A stretch of DNA of 64,000 nt from contig JALMQS010000085.1 of NCBI GenBank assembly GCA_024734495.1, positions 12,438,048 through 12,502,047 of the forward strand, read 5' to 3'. The position numbers and the translations under genes are program-made. Under the pieces are notes generated by a model. The model was given only the letters and a program-made list of their open reading frames with translations, ran no database searches and was not told the DNA's origin. Numbering within the stretch: the stretch's first letter is position 1; every line of letters begins with the position of its first letter. Below, piece after piece: positions 33,877-44,298 of the stretch. The stretch comes from Forficula auricularia. Lineage: Eukaryota > Arthropoda > Insecta > Dermaptera > Forficulidae.

Positions 33877-35081
33877 CCGGGTGAGTTTTTTATCTTGAGA
33901 CAGTCTTAAAACTTAAAAACAGTGCATTATATGCAAAAAAGTTTCAAATAAAAGTTTATTTATATCGAGGGGAAACTAAACTACGCTATTGTTTGTCGAC
34001 CTAGAACAAGCTTTCAAGGGTATTTCAAGGTCAAGTTCTGTTTTTAAATAAAAACCTATATGTTTTTGTACATATTCTGAATCTATCAAAAAAACTGAAC
34101 AACTTTTATTAGAACTATTATTTTATATGACATCAAATAAAAAAAATATTATATAAATCAATTAGATCTCATCAAAAAAATTCTAATAATTATTTTTAAC
34201 AATCATTCAATTTAATTATCCAATAATTATGATTAAATACTTAATTATTAAATAAATAATTTAATAATAATTAATAATATAATAATTTTGAGACGCTGTT
34301 CTGTGACATTCCAGAGTATTATCGCAACTCTTCTGGATGAAGTTCCAATTTCTTTTGTTTTTTAACATATTTACAACACGATAAAATGAAGCTTGTGAGG
34401 GTCTATTCCTATCAGGAAAACGCTCGGCATTCATTTCACTGGCAGCCGCATAATACTTCTTCCACGTTCACCGCATAAATTAAGACCAATTTAATTCTTT
34501 CTTCAAGATAAAAATGCTCCATTTTTATTATGATAATACAATATATCTATCTACTGGATTGACAAGAGAAATAAACTTTTTGAAACTCAAGAATTTCAAG
34601 TAGTTCAATTAAGTAGAAAATAATCCCTTAAATCTGTATATAATGAAGTTTTAATATCATTATAAACACTTATTTTCATTGTTGTAACTTTTCGATTTAA
34701 TAATTATTTATTTAATAATTAATTATTTGATCATTATTAATTGATAATTAAGTTGAATAATTGTTAAAAATAATTATTAAGATTTTTTTGAGATTATAAT
34801 TGATTTAATATTTTTTATTATTTGATGTCGTATAAAAAATAGTTCTATTAAAAGTTGTTCAGTTTTTTTTGTAGATTCAGAATATGTACATAAACATATA
34901 GGTTTCTATTTAAAAAACAGAACTTGACCTTGAAATACCCTTGAAAGCTTGTTCTAGGTCGTCAAACAATAGCGTAGTTTAGTTTCTCCCTCCATATAAA
35001 TAAACTTTTATTTTAAGTTTCTTTCATATAATGCACTGTTTTTGAGTTATAAGACTGTCTCAAGATAAAAAACTCACCAGG
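33877..35081. mobile_element. TA-flanked inverted-repeat DNA transposon, copy 2 (no SINE)
   Basis: Starts CCGGGTGAGTTTTTTATC after TA (33875-33876) and ends in the complement CTCACCAGG before TA (35082). The long inverted arms match copy 1 at 1960. The centre (34320-34480) carries the HTH remnant. It has AGTAGAAAATA once at 34612, where copy 1 holds the SINE. Length is 1205 bp; far too little coding sequence for a transposase. Confidence 0.88.
34366..34480 (-). pseudogene. Helix-turn-helix fragment resembling DUF4817
   Basis: Minus strand reads WKKYYAAASEMNAERFPDRN then RPSQASFYRVVN. The A-A-A-x-x-x-x-E-R-F-P-D-R-x-x-P-S pattern is that of the DUF4817 HTH found in many insect DNA-transposon proteins, where it should bind terminal repeats. 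Only about 38 residues remain, bounded by a stop upstream. It identifies the autonomous parent as a DUF4817-bearing transposon; the superfamily call (Tc1/mariner-like) also uses the TA flank. Confidence 0.65.
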
Positions 35082-35099
35082 TATATCCGAGAAAAATCA

Positions 35100-35640
35100 A
35101 CTAACTTTTAATAGAATTGACAAATATGGAAGTAAAAAAAAAAATAATTTAATGAGAAATATACATGAGTGATATCTAATAATAATGGAGTTTAAATTTT
35201 TCTAGTGGGGGCACTGACCCCCTAACTACGCCCATGCGTGAGAGGTGAACCAAACAAACTGAACAAACCAGTCTTTTGATTGTTTGTCTAATCGATGATA
35301 ATAATAAATGATAAAAAAAATTATACTTTTACTTTTAATTTAGATATATTATCTGAAATGAAAAAAAAATCGAAAAGTCTTTTATATACATTTTTTAATG
35401 GAAAAAACAAATATATATTTTTATAATTCGATTAAAAAGTTTTCAACTACCTAACGACTATAATTTTTTTTTATCATTTATCATTTTGATAAATGATCAA
35501 AAAGTTTTTAAAAAGAAATTTAGAAATGAAAAATTATATATAGATATATAGACTAGGCTTCATGGAGCCCGAAGATGGATTTTTAAATAATATACCTATA
35601 CTCATCTGTTAGCGTTCATTGCATAATTTTTATAAAAAAT
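35100..35640. other. No gene seen; AT-rich
   Basis: A small hairpin TTATCATTT...TTTTGATAAATGA at 35472-35500. No ORF. Confidence 0.35.
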
Positions 35641-35645
35641 AAATA

Positions 35646-36530
35646 AAACCGGCTTCAAAAAATTAAATGCAACAAATAAAATAATAAGAACTCAAAAATA
35701 AAATAAAATACACTTTTAGTGTATAACATAATTATCTAATTTAGTTACAACTAAACGACGAAATATTTACATGAAATCACTTTTTGAAGTCGGTGCCCAA
35801 ATAAACTATATAAGCGAGCGTACCCGCCAAACGTACGTAAGGTCCGTAGAGTGGGATTCATAAAATGTATATGTTTGGCACCGACTTCAAAAAGTGATTT
35901 CATGTTAATATTTCGTCGTTTAGTTGTAACTAAATTAGATAATTATTTTATACCTTTTAGTGTATTTTATTTTATTTTTAAGCTATTGTTATTTTATTTG
36001 TTGCATTTAATTTTTTTGAAGTCGGTTATATATTTTTTTTATAAAAATTATTTTTATTTTTTCTTTTTGAGTGATGTTATTAATAGTGACTTATTATAAT
36101 ACCTTGCATGCATCTCGTAAGGGAAAGCGTCGGGCGAATGAATCAGAAAATGATAATAAAATCCAATTCATAAATATAGAAATTCTCTCGAAACGTTTGC
36201 GGGTTTTAAATGAATGTTTTAAGATTTTATAAAAGATTTTATTTATTATAATTTCGATTATTTGGTCATAAGAATTGGAGATTTACGTTATTTCGTCATT
36301 GATCATATCTTCAGAACTTCGGTTCATAAACAAAGAAGTTATGCCTGAACAAACATATCAAAAAAGGTCCAATACCAATGAAAAAAACGGGACCAATCGG
36401 AAACTAGACTGAACCCAATGCAAAAAAATCATCAAAATCGGTTAACAATTGGCGAAGATATGAGGTAACATAGACACACACAAAAAAAAAATCAGTCGTG
36501 AGAACCTCCTCCTTTTTTGAAGTCGGTTAT
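35646..36530. mobile_element. ACCGACTTC foldback element, copy 3
   Basis: Foldback 35646-36026 with the same arms and loop as copy 2 (loop CGAGCGTACCCGCCAAACGT), then a spacer, then the right part from about 36310 to GAAGTCGGTTA at 36529. The 82-codon ORF at 35851-36099 lies on the right foldback arm and is not a gene. Confidence 0.75.
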
Positions 36531-37975
36531 AAATTTAATTTTTATTTCTCGAAAAATTTGTAATATAGAATAGACTAACGTATGTTTATTTTACTACTGA
36601 AATCGATTCTCTCTCTATTTTAGGTTTAATCAGAAATTTTTTTAATTACATTTTTATAAATCAATAATCTTATCTTATTAAATGACCAAAAAATGTATTC
36701 GTTCATTGTAGAGTAAAGTTTTATTAAAATCACACATAATTCTGGCGAACCGAGCGTTAATTCTTTGCTTTAGTTAAAAAGCGATATAGGGTGGAGCGAA
36801 AAAGCCTCCCCCCCTCCCCCGAAAGAAAATTTTACTGAATTTATTATGCTGTATGCGGAAAAGTTCACACCTATAAGTGTAATCATGTGTGTGAAATTTG
36901 AACTTCCTACGATGAAATCTTAAGGTTCCCCTTTGCCACCACGAAAATTTGGAACTTTTCAGATTTTTGTTTATGACTCGAAAACCATGGATCCTACGGA
37001 AAATTTTACTCTTACCAAAATGAAAGAACATAGAATTTCGCGTTAAACAACCTACTGAAAAGCTAAAATCAGTTTAGCTGTTTAGCCACAATCGATTGTC
37101 AAATATAGGCAAATTTTACCAAGTTTGCGTAAAAGTGAATTATTCTCATTATGTGATCACAAGAAACCACTTTTCGAATTTTGGTGCTGACCCTAATAAT
37201 AGTTGCCGATTGGCTAAAAAATGACAAATGGCAAAGTTTCATCTTAATTGAACAACGGTAACAATAAGGTCGGATTATATCCTATCTTGGAAAATTCTGA
37301 ATATCTTCAAATCTAAAAGTTTTAACAAAAAAGTGACTCAAGTAAAACTTCAAGACAACAAAATTTCTTATAACATGAGACAGGTTTTTAGGATGAGTGG
37401 TTTTCATTTTATGAATGAAAAACTGCAAATTTTTCAACCTCATTGCGGCACTGCGTTACCGTTTGTCCAATTAAGATGATAGCCAATCTCGTTTTGTAGC
37501 CAATTGGTAACAATTCTGGGGGCGCAAGGATTTTCGTACAATTAATTATTAAAAATCGAACTTTTAATACGTAGTGAAGGGGGAATGTTGACTGAAAGCA
37601 AATATTTCGATTAATCTAGCCAAATCGTATGATGAGAAAAAACTTGAAATTAAAATTAAGTGGGAGATAAATTTAACCTAATTTATTGAACGGAGAATTT
37701 ACTACTGCTCGAAGCTTTTAAAAATCTTAGTAAATTGCATTGTATCTAACTTTCTGAGATTTGGCTTGTGATCCCGGCTTCTTTCCTTCTACTCTGTTTT
37801 CTGACCCGGGGTTTAGTAAATATTCAAATCTAAATGATCAAAAATATCAGCCCACTTCACTTAAAAATAAATAAATCACGTGACTCGAGTCAAAAGACAT
37901 TTATTTATTATATTTTTTTAATTAAATTATTTTATATTTCCGATTAAAAATGATATTAGCTAACATCTATTAAAA
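36531..37975. other. No gene seen
   Basis: The 85-codon minus-strand ORF at 36774-37031 has no motif and lies in repeat-like sequence. 37200-37490 is distantly related to 13580-13920. Confidence 0.35.
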
Positions 37976-37979
37976 TAAA

Positions 37980-38385
37980 ATTACACCCCCTCCCTCCATT
38001 TTGGGAGGTTAGTTTTTGTATTTTTAGACTTCTGGAGGTCCACTGATTATGTATACAAAATTTGGTTGAGTTTGCTCAAATGAGCCTAGATTTTTAATTT
38101 TGAGCCCCCTCCCTACCCCCTTAGGTAATTCTGGATCGATATGCACCAAAATCTAATCAGCTCTAAACTACATGTGATATTTGGTTTTGATATTCACCCT
38201 AGTTTTTGAGCTACCTCGTCCACGCTTTTTTGTAGACCGAAATGCCATTGTTTCACTCAATTTGTTTAATCAAAATAGTTTTGAGTCGTTTTTGGAGATA
38301 TTTCGAAAAAAGAAGAAAAAAACCACTTTTTTCATGCACGATTACAATACTTGACCATACCCTGTATGGTAAATTAAAAAAATTT
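37980..38385 (+). mobile_element. MITE copy, 5-prime truncated
   Basis: Begins inside a subterminal unit (CTGGAGGTCCACTGATTATG) and ends TGCACGATTACAATACTTGA with the perfect terminal hairpin ACCATACCCTGTATGGT. Confidence 0.8.
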
Positions 38386-39730
38386 AAATTTTATTTTGAC
38401 TTGCGGGGTAGTGTCCGAGCAATCTTAAATTAAAAAAAAATTGATTCAAACCATTTTATAGGCTGATTAATTATTGAAATATTAATTTAGATGTAGGTAA
38501 ATGAAATTGAAAAGCATTTACATTGAATTTCGAATTTCATTAACTCCGATTGGTTGTTAGAACGTAGATATTTATCTAAATCGGACATAAATATGGGTGT
38601 ATGTAAATACAAATGTAGATATTATAAATAATAAATAGATCTGCTGTATTTACTAAATCCAAAAGGTAAAGTTAATCTCATTAAATAAATAAATAGAGAG
38701 TAAAGTCGGGGATTTTCGTAAAATTGCCTTTTACTAAGAGGGATAATATTCTAATTTAATTGAACTCTGTGTAAATGGATGAAAATGAAGTCTGAAGGGG
38801 CAAGTGAAGCATGAAGCCGAACTAACAGGCGCACACATCTCCTCTTATTAAAGATTGATCACATCCTTCTTCTTCTTCTCAAAATACACAGAATTTAATT
38901 GAAATTTTGTTAGATTATTCATCAATGTAGCTGGTAAGTATATTATCTAGAAAGATTTCTAAAATATTCCAAGTAATAGATGACAAAGTTTGTTTAATTT
39001 AACACATGCAAATCTCATCAAAGGGAATTTTATATAAAGTGAATAATAAAGAGAAATAAATGAGGGCGATCTCTGCTTGATGGAACCCTTCATTTCGAGC
39101 CCCGAAGAAGGGAAAGTTTCAGTTTTTCAATTTCTCCTTTATTAATATGCCAAGCTTTATCAGTATATATGCCAAATTTCAGCATTCTAACTTGATTATA
39201 TTTTCACTATATGTTATTTAAGCCTAAAATAAATTTAACCACTTCATTAAGCTCCTGAAAAAGGAAAAGTTTCACTTTTTCGATTTTTTCCTTTAATTGT
39301 AGCCCAAACTCTACTAGTATGTCAAATTTCAGCATTCTAGAATCAGCGGAAGTACTTTAGGTTTTTGATATGTCAGTGTTAAAAATATCACTTTTTAGAC
39401 CTTAATAACTCAAAAACTATATAGTAATAGATTTATTCATGAAATTTGGAATTCTAAGTGTACTAGTGGGCCTTTATAGGCATGCAAAATTTCAAGTGTA
39501 ATAGTTTTTAAGTTATGGGTGGGTGGGTCGAAAAAGCACAAAATGGTTCGTGTAAATATACACATGGCAGGTGTGTCACGCGTTTTTCCGAACTTGGCTG
39601 ACACATTACCATGATTAATTCACCGAGACTGCAAACAGCGTACCGAGTCTTGAAAAAGTTTCACTTTTAAATCACTATTTAGTTTAGTTCATATACCTTT
39701 AAAAGACCATCTTTTATAACCCTTTTTGAA
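38386..39730. other. No gene seen; paired AAAGTTTCAC blocks
   Basis: 39040-39095 is a copy of the PLE-flanking module. GAAGAAGGGAAAGTTTCAG (39104), CTGAAAAAGGAAAAGTTTCAC (39252) and CTTGAAAAAGTTTCACTTTT (39649) are related blocks; further copies lie at 14440 and, inverted, at 52330. Confidence 0.4.
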
Positions 39731-39733
39731 CGG

Positions 39734-39744
39734 TATATAAATAG
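39734..39744 (+). promoter_or_regulatory. Candidate TATA box
   Basis: TATATAAATAG matches the TATAWAAR consensus and stands about 150 bp upstream of a consensus splice donor, at the edge of a GC-rich island. In AT-rich DNA such a match can be chance, so the call depends on the context. Confidence 0.4.
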
Positions 39745-39764
39745 AAAAATATATTTTTTCCTCT

Positions 39765-39890
39765 TTCTTTTTTATCCACTATTTAAATATTGAAACGCAA
39801 TTGAAAGGAAACGTAGTAGTAGTGAGACTTTGATACGGATCCGTTTCTATTAAAAAATCCCGAGGGGTTCACATTTCTCCAAGCAGACAG
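39765..39890 (+). other. Candidate untranslated first exon with consensus splice donor
   Basis: CAG then GTGAGT at 39888-39896 is the ideal 5-prime splice site. The start is guessed as about 30 bp after the TATA box; no ATG-led frame of note lies within. If real it is the leader exon of a host gene whose coding exons are outside the window to the right. Confidence 0.35.
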
Positions 39891-40340
39891 GTGAGTGAAT
39901 TTCATCTGGACTAAAATAAACGTTTAGAAAAAGAGATCGGGGAGGGTGTGCAGAAGGAAGTCATCAAATCGAGCATTTCCGATGAACATCTAGAGGAATT
40001 TCGGTGTTGCCCGTTCTTTCTTCAGCCAAATTGCTGCTGTCGCCGTGGTCCTTCTTTCTTCACATCGGTATTTTTACATGGATCGATCCTCTCGCATGCC
40101 TTGCTCGTTCATTTGCGCTGAGGGGGTTGTGACGTCAGACCGGGGCATTAAAGTGTCAGCGGGGCCGACCAGCAAAAATCCTTTACCCGCAAAAGGGACG
40201 GATTTATTTAACACGAGATTTGTTTGCTAATCAAACAGAACGAACGTCTGAATTGGAAATGAATCAACAGGAATTGTAGGAGGAAGGAGGGCTGGTTGAT
40301 CCATCTGATGGTTGCTTTTTAACGAAAAATGATAGCGAAA
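39891..40340. promoter_or_regulatory. GC-rich island with a CRE palindrome
   Basis: 450 bases that are clearly GC-richer than the rest of the window and not repeated elsewhere in it. TGACGTCA (40130-40137) is a perfect CREB/ATF site. An open frame at 40045-40230 has no motif. Low copy number and composition suggest conserved host sequence, either a promoter/first intron or an enhancer. Confidence 0.4.
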
Positions 40341-40419
40341 TTTGAAAAAAAAATCATACAGGTGGGAATATAAACTAATAACAATCTGAACAAATTTTAA
40401 TTGAAAAGATTTGTTATGC

Positions 40420-40485
40420 CGAGAGTAGCAGAGCTGAGGATTAGTAAAGAGAAATCACTGTAGTTGTCCTCTGCTTCATTCAAAT
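40420..40485 (+). repeat. PLE-flanking module GCCGAGAGTAGCAGAG ... GTTGTCCTCTGCTT
   Basis: A clear copy without an adjacent hammerhead. Other copies: 9186, 17536, 39045, 56293 and, inverted, 1793, 9905, 56755. Confidence 0.65.
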
Positions 40486-40499
40486 AATCACATAATAAT

Positions 40500-40690
40500 T
40501 AGTACCTGGAGGCACCGAGCGATGCACGGTAACCCCTGACCCCCCAAACCACACACCTCGCCCCCACCACTGCACCCTTACTCCGCCCCACCCCACCCCA
40601 ACTGCGCCTCCCACCCCCGGATCCCCACAACTGCACCCCACCTCCTGCACCCACCACATCCATCCCCACCCCCACCCAGTTTTTGCACTT
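40500..40690 (-). repeat. C-rich tract with CGAGCGATGC hairpin
   Basis: GTACCTGGAGGCACCGAGCG ... CGGTAACCCC followed by 150 bases of CCCCACCC-type sequence: the inverted counterpart of 21158-21385. Confidence 0.75.
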
Positions 40691-40859
40691 CTATCTTTCT
40701 AGTGCTCCACATATTATGTGTATATTTGTTTACTCGTACACCAATTTGACCACATTCGTTCATATTGATAAACATTATAAAAAAATAAATAGGAAAATTA
40801 TTAATTATTTAATATTATTAATTGCCCGGAGAAAAGAGAATTGAATATTTAATTTTAAT

Positions 40860-41200
40860 TAGAAGAGTGGAGGGGGAGGCCAAGGAATAATTATTAATAT
40901 ATTTAATGTTTCTGGATTTAAAATTAATTGTTGTCTTTCTTTCAGCTTAATTCAATTATACATATTTCAAATTTGCCAAGCCGCAATTTATTCAATGATT
41001 CTATTTATTAAATACAGAGCTATATATAATATATTCAATTATTTCCACACTCATAATAAAGTCTAATTCAAAAATATTCATTTTAGTAAAAGTAAAAGCA
41101 AAGATTTTTAAAATAGTTCTATAGTCCAGTGGTAAAGTGTGTGCCTCTGATGCAAGAGGTCTCAGGTTCTAATCTAACATCCGGCGAGTCATTTTTTTTA
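40860..41200 (+). mobile_element. Partial composite element with diverged tRNA-like module
   Basis: Matches 33150-33560: TATTTAATGTTTCTGGATTT and TTTAAAATTAATTG blocks, then TAGTCCAGTGGTAAAGTG (A box) and CAGGTTCTAATCT (B box) at 41115-41190. The hairpin module is missing at the left. Confidence 0.65.
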
Positions 41201-41371
41201 TTGAGATTTTCATCTATCAATAATTACTTTAATTAAGAAAAAATCAATTAAGATGAATTTTGATGAGGTCCAGAGCTAGCCAGATCGTTTTTTCATCCTC
41301 AAAACTTGTTAATAGATTTTGTTTCATCAAAATCGGGAGGGCCGTTTTCAAAATAGAACCAAGATACAAAT

Positions 41372-41374
41372 ATA

Positions 41375-41409
<35 letters not shown>

Positions 41410-41450
41410 ATATATATATATATATTTATTTATATATATATATATAAACT
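41372..41450. repeat. (AAAT)n and (TA)n microsatellite
   Basis: About ten AAAT units followed by alternating TA; lies directly before a hammerhead. Confidence 0.95.
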
Positions 41451-41452
41451 GT

Positions 41453-41514
41453 TTTTAATCTGTAAACTTCTGATGATGGACTAATAATCCGAAATATATT
41501 GAGTATTTATAAAC
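41453..41514 (+). ncRNA. Hammerhead ribozyme (solo)
   Basis: CTGATGA 41470-41476, extra T, helix II GGA/TCC with a seven-base loop (the shortest helix II here), GAAA 41491-41494, ATATAT 41494-41499, T at 41500 (predicted cut 41500/41501), then GAG pairing with CTT before the core (one G-U). The downstream GTGAAACTACACACC ... CTTGTTTCACCTAAAACC may be the rest of a PLE end. No inverted partner was seen. Confidence 0.8.
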
Positions 41515-41639
41515 CTCTTTGAGTTTTATTTCATTCACTGTGAAACTACACACCCTTTACTTTATTAATTAATATCTTGTTTCACCTAAAACCTACACCA
41601 CTTTCCCTAAGTCAAACTCATAAAAAGTGTTTTTACATT

Positions 41640-42095
41640 TTATTGTATTCTTCGCTCTTTTTTGCAAAATTTATCAATAACCGCATCATATAATTTTTCA
41701 TTATTTTCCAAAATTAAAAATATATTTTTTAAATTTATTTTAAAGACAAAGCGGATAGTCTATCCTTCACTTCAGCTTCTTCTAGCGATATTTCGAATTC
41801 TTTTCATGAGTGAAATCGGTGACCGACACCCTGGTAGAAGATAAAATGCAAATTAAGTGTATTAAATCAAATATTATACCAAAAAACAGCTTTTAGTTCA
41901 TCTTTCACGATTATTTTTTTTTTTGGAATTTATAGATTTTAATTGAAAGTCAGGCTTCGGAGTATCTACATGTTTGGTAAGGTAGTTCACTTTTCAAAAC
42001 CTCATAAAATCAAAATATTTTCCTCAACATAGCTGAAGTGATTAAAATAAGAAATCTGGTTACGATACGAGTATATTTTTAAAATATTCTTTAAA
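41640..42095 (-). mobile_element. Fragment of the CAGTGGCG hAT family
   Basis: Reverse-complement relative of the interior of the 51687-53839 element: shares CTTCAGCTTCTTCTAG, AAAATGCAAATTAAGTG, TTAGTTCATCTTTCACGATT and CATAAAATCAAAATATTTTC. Here the blocks on either side of 52085-53615 are adjacent, so this copy lacks the nested insertions. Confidence 0.7.
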
Positions 42096-42107
42096 TTTAC
42101 TAGGACA

Positions 42108-42314
42108 ATCGGTTTGTCTGAGCTGGTTAAGGCGCTGGCCCCGCTTCAGCATCGTTGATGGCGTTGTTTAAGCGGGAGACCCGTGTTCGAGCTTGGCAAG
42201 CATATAAAATTTCGACCGGCTAAAACTCGGCTCTCTCACTAACTCTACCTACTAACACTTTAATGATGTGCTGTCTAAATGGACTTTGTTCCGGTGGCAA
42301 TAAATAAATAAAAA
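42108..42314 (+). mobile_element. tRNA-derived SINE, full length, tail runs into the assembly gap
   Basis: Same family as 15602-15813: A box TGAGCTGGTTAAGGCG, B box GTGTTCGAGCTTGG, TGATGTGCTGTCTAAATGG, then GGTGGCAATAAATAAATAAA. Its 3-prime target duplication is hidden in the N run. Confidence 0.93.
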
Positions 42315-42414
42315 NNNNNNNNNNNNNNNNNNNNNNNNNNNNNNNNNNNNNNNNNNNNNNNNNNNNNNNNNNNNNNNNNNNNNNNNNNNNNNNNNNNNNN
42401 NNNNNNNNNNNNNN
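42315..42414. other. Assembly gap, 100 N
   Basis: Exactly 100 N, the usual placeholder for a gap of unknown size. It separates the SINE tail from a Ty3/gypsy LTR. Confidence 0.99.
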
Positions 42415-42645
42415 TAATCTTACCTATAAATGAAAAGATTATAAGACCTTTATCACGTATTTAAAGATGTACAATTTATTCTTATTATCTTCTATTTATA
42501 TTAAATTACAAGTTCATTTTATATCTTAACCGAACTGACATGTGCATAGCAAGCCAGAGCTACTACCAACATAATATTTAATAAATCCCTAGAGGTTATA
42601 ATAAGAGCGCTAAATTAGGAATAAGATATTATTATCTAATTTACA
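42415..42645 (-). repeat. Ty3/gypsy 3-prime LTR, truncated by the gap
   Basis: On the minus strand the LTR starts TGTAAATTAG at 42645, directly after a purine-rich tract AGCAGAGGAGG that would prime plus-strand DNA synthesis. TATAAATA (about 42497) and AATAAA (about 42483) fit LTR promoter and polyadenylation signals. The end is lost in the N run; no second LTR is seen near 46.3 kb. Confidence 0.65.
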
Positions 42646-43720
42646 CCTCCTCTGCTAGGGGGACTCTTTTTCTCATAAGGGGAAAAAGAGTAAGGTCTCA
42701 ACTTCCTACTGTTCACCACACTTTCCTTGTTTTTCTTATTACACTTTAGTTTATACATAGAGTTTGAAACTTTCTTGCTGATGATGAATGGTCCGCTTCT
42801 TATTTCTTCTAACTTGCCCCTGTTTAACGTATTTCCATTCATAACATATACCCATTCTCCTTCTTGTTCGACGTTCCTTTATCTGCCACCGCCCTTCTTT
42901 ATTTTTATAAAAACTTTTCCAGCTTCCCCGAAATGTTTTCCCCGCCGCCCCCCTACACTTCTTTTTTGTGTAACTCTTCGGGGATAATATCAGAACTTTG
43001 TTCGTACAACAGGTAAGAGGGTGAGTATTTTGTTACGCTATGATTTGTAATATTATATTCTCTTACGCATTCTTCTGCTAATTTCGGCCATGCTCGTTTA
43101 TCTTTTTCATTTATTTTACATCTTAATCTATTTACTAAAGTCTGGTTTAATCTCTCATTTAAACCATTAGATTGTGGGGAATCTATAGATGTAAATATTA
43201 GTTGAATTTTCTTTTCTTTTAGATACTTTTTAAATTTAATTGAATTTAAAGCACTATATTGGTCAACTAAAATCATTTTTATTTCGTTTTTATTTATAAT
43301 CGGGTTTAGTAATTTAATGAAATCATCTGCAGACTGGGTAGTTGATGTCGAAATCCAAGCATATCTAGAGAAATGGTCCACCAGCAAATGCATATATTTC
43401 TTTGTTGATCTATTACCACCAAAACCACCTATTGTGTCTATTGACATTATTTCAAATGGACATTTTGCTGGTCCTAGTTTTGATAATAGACCTATTTCTC
43501 TTGGACCCCTTGATTTATTCTTTATGCATGTTTCACATGTGTTACAATAATCTTTTATTAATTCGTCCATATTCTTGAAGTAATAAAATGGTCTTATTTT
43601 TTCTGCCATTAGATTATTACCAATATGACCGTAGAATTTATGTATTTTATCTATCAATTTTTTTCCAAATTCTTTAGATACATATATTCTTTTATTATTT
43701 TTTAATATTTTGAAATTTAT
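42636..43720 (-). pseudogene. pol: Pol: integrase with HHCC, DDE core and GPF-type C-terminus
   Basis: 43657-42953 contains HKFYGHIG and CNTCETC (HHCC zinc domain), then SIDTIG, VDQYSALN and LNERLNQT for the D, D and E of the catalytic core, with spacing normal for integrases. A G/C-rich, frame-broken stretch (42843-42952) separates it from KLEEIRSGPFIISKK and MYKLKC (42842-42636), the GPF/Y-type C-terminal module. It has no chromodomain. The last residues run into the purine tract. Confidence 0.9.
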
Positions 43721-44298
43721 ATCACCGTTTTTAAAAGTCTTTTTGAATTTTCAATTTCATCTTTAATAGATTCCTGATCATTAATTATTTCTTCTATCTT
43801 GATCATATTCACTATTTCTAAGCAATCTTCTTTATTTTCGAAATCTTCCAAAACTGGATTTCTCGATAAGGTATCAGCTTCTATATTTTCTTTTCCTTCT
43901 TTGTAGACCACTTTAAAATTATATTGTGTTAAGTATAACATCATATCTCCTAGTGCTTCATCAGTTCTCGCTTTTGATTTTAAATTTACAAGTGGTTTAT
44001 GGTCTGATGTGACTATGAATTCTTTACCTATTAGATAATGTTGCCAGTATACAATCGCTTCCTTAATTGCTAAACATTCCAAAAACATTACTTCTTTCTT
44101 CATTTGTCCCGGTGTCAATTTCTTTGAGAAGTATGCTACTGGATGTAGAAATCCATCTTCCTGTTTTTGCTTTAGAACAGCACCCAGCCCCAATCGGCTT
44201 GCGTCCACTTCTACAACTGTGTCCTTATTTCTATCGTAGATTGCTAAAATTGGTGTTGTGCATAAATATTTTTTATGTCTATAAAACAATTTTCGCAT
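43717..44298 (-). pseudogene. pol: Pol: RNase H domain
   Basis: VEVDASRLGLGAVLKQ carries the first Asp, FLECLAIKEAIVYW the Glu, FIVTSDHKPLVNL the second Asp and GKENIEADTLSRNP the last Asp: the full catalytic set of a gypsy RNase H, which removes RNA from the RNA-DNA hybrid. The frame overlaps the preceding segment and then ends about 60 bp before the integrase frame. Confidence 0.9.

Noticed and set aside
36180..36205. Hammerhead suggested by CTCGAAACGTTTGCG
   Set aside because: No CTGANGA at a suitable distance upstream and no helix II.
40045..40230. Short CDS in the GC-rich island
   Set aside because: No recognisable protein; higher GC alone lengthens chance ORFs by removing stop codons.
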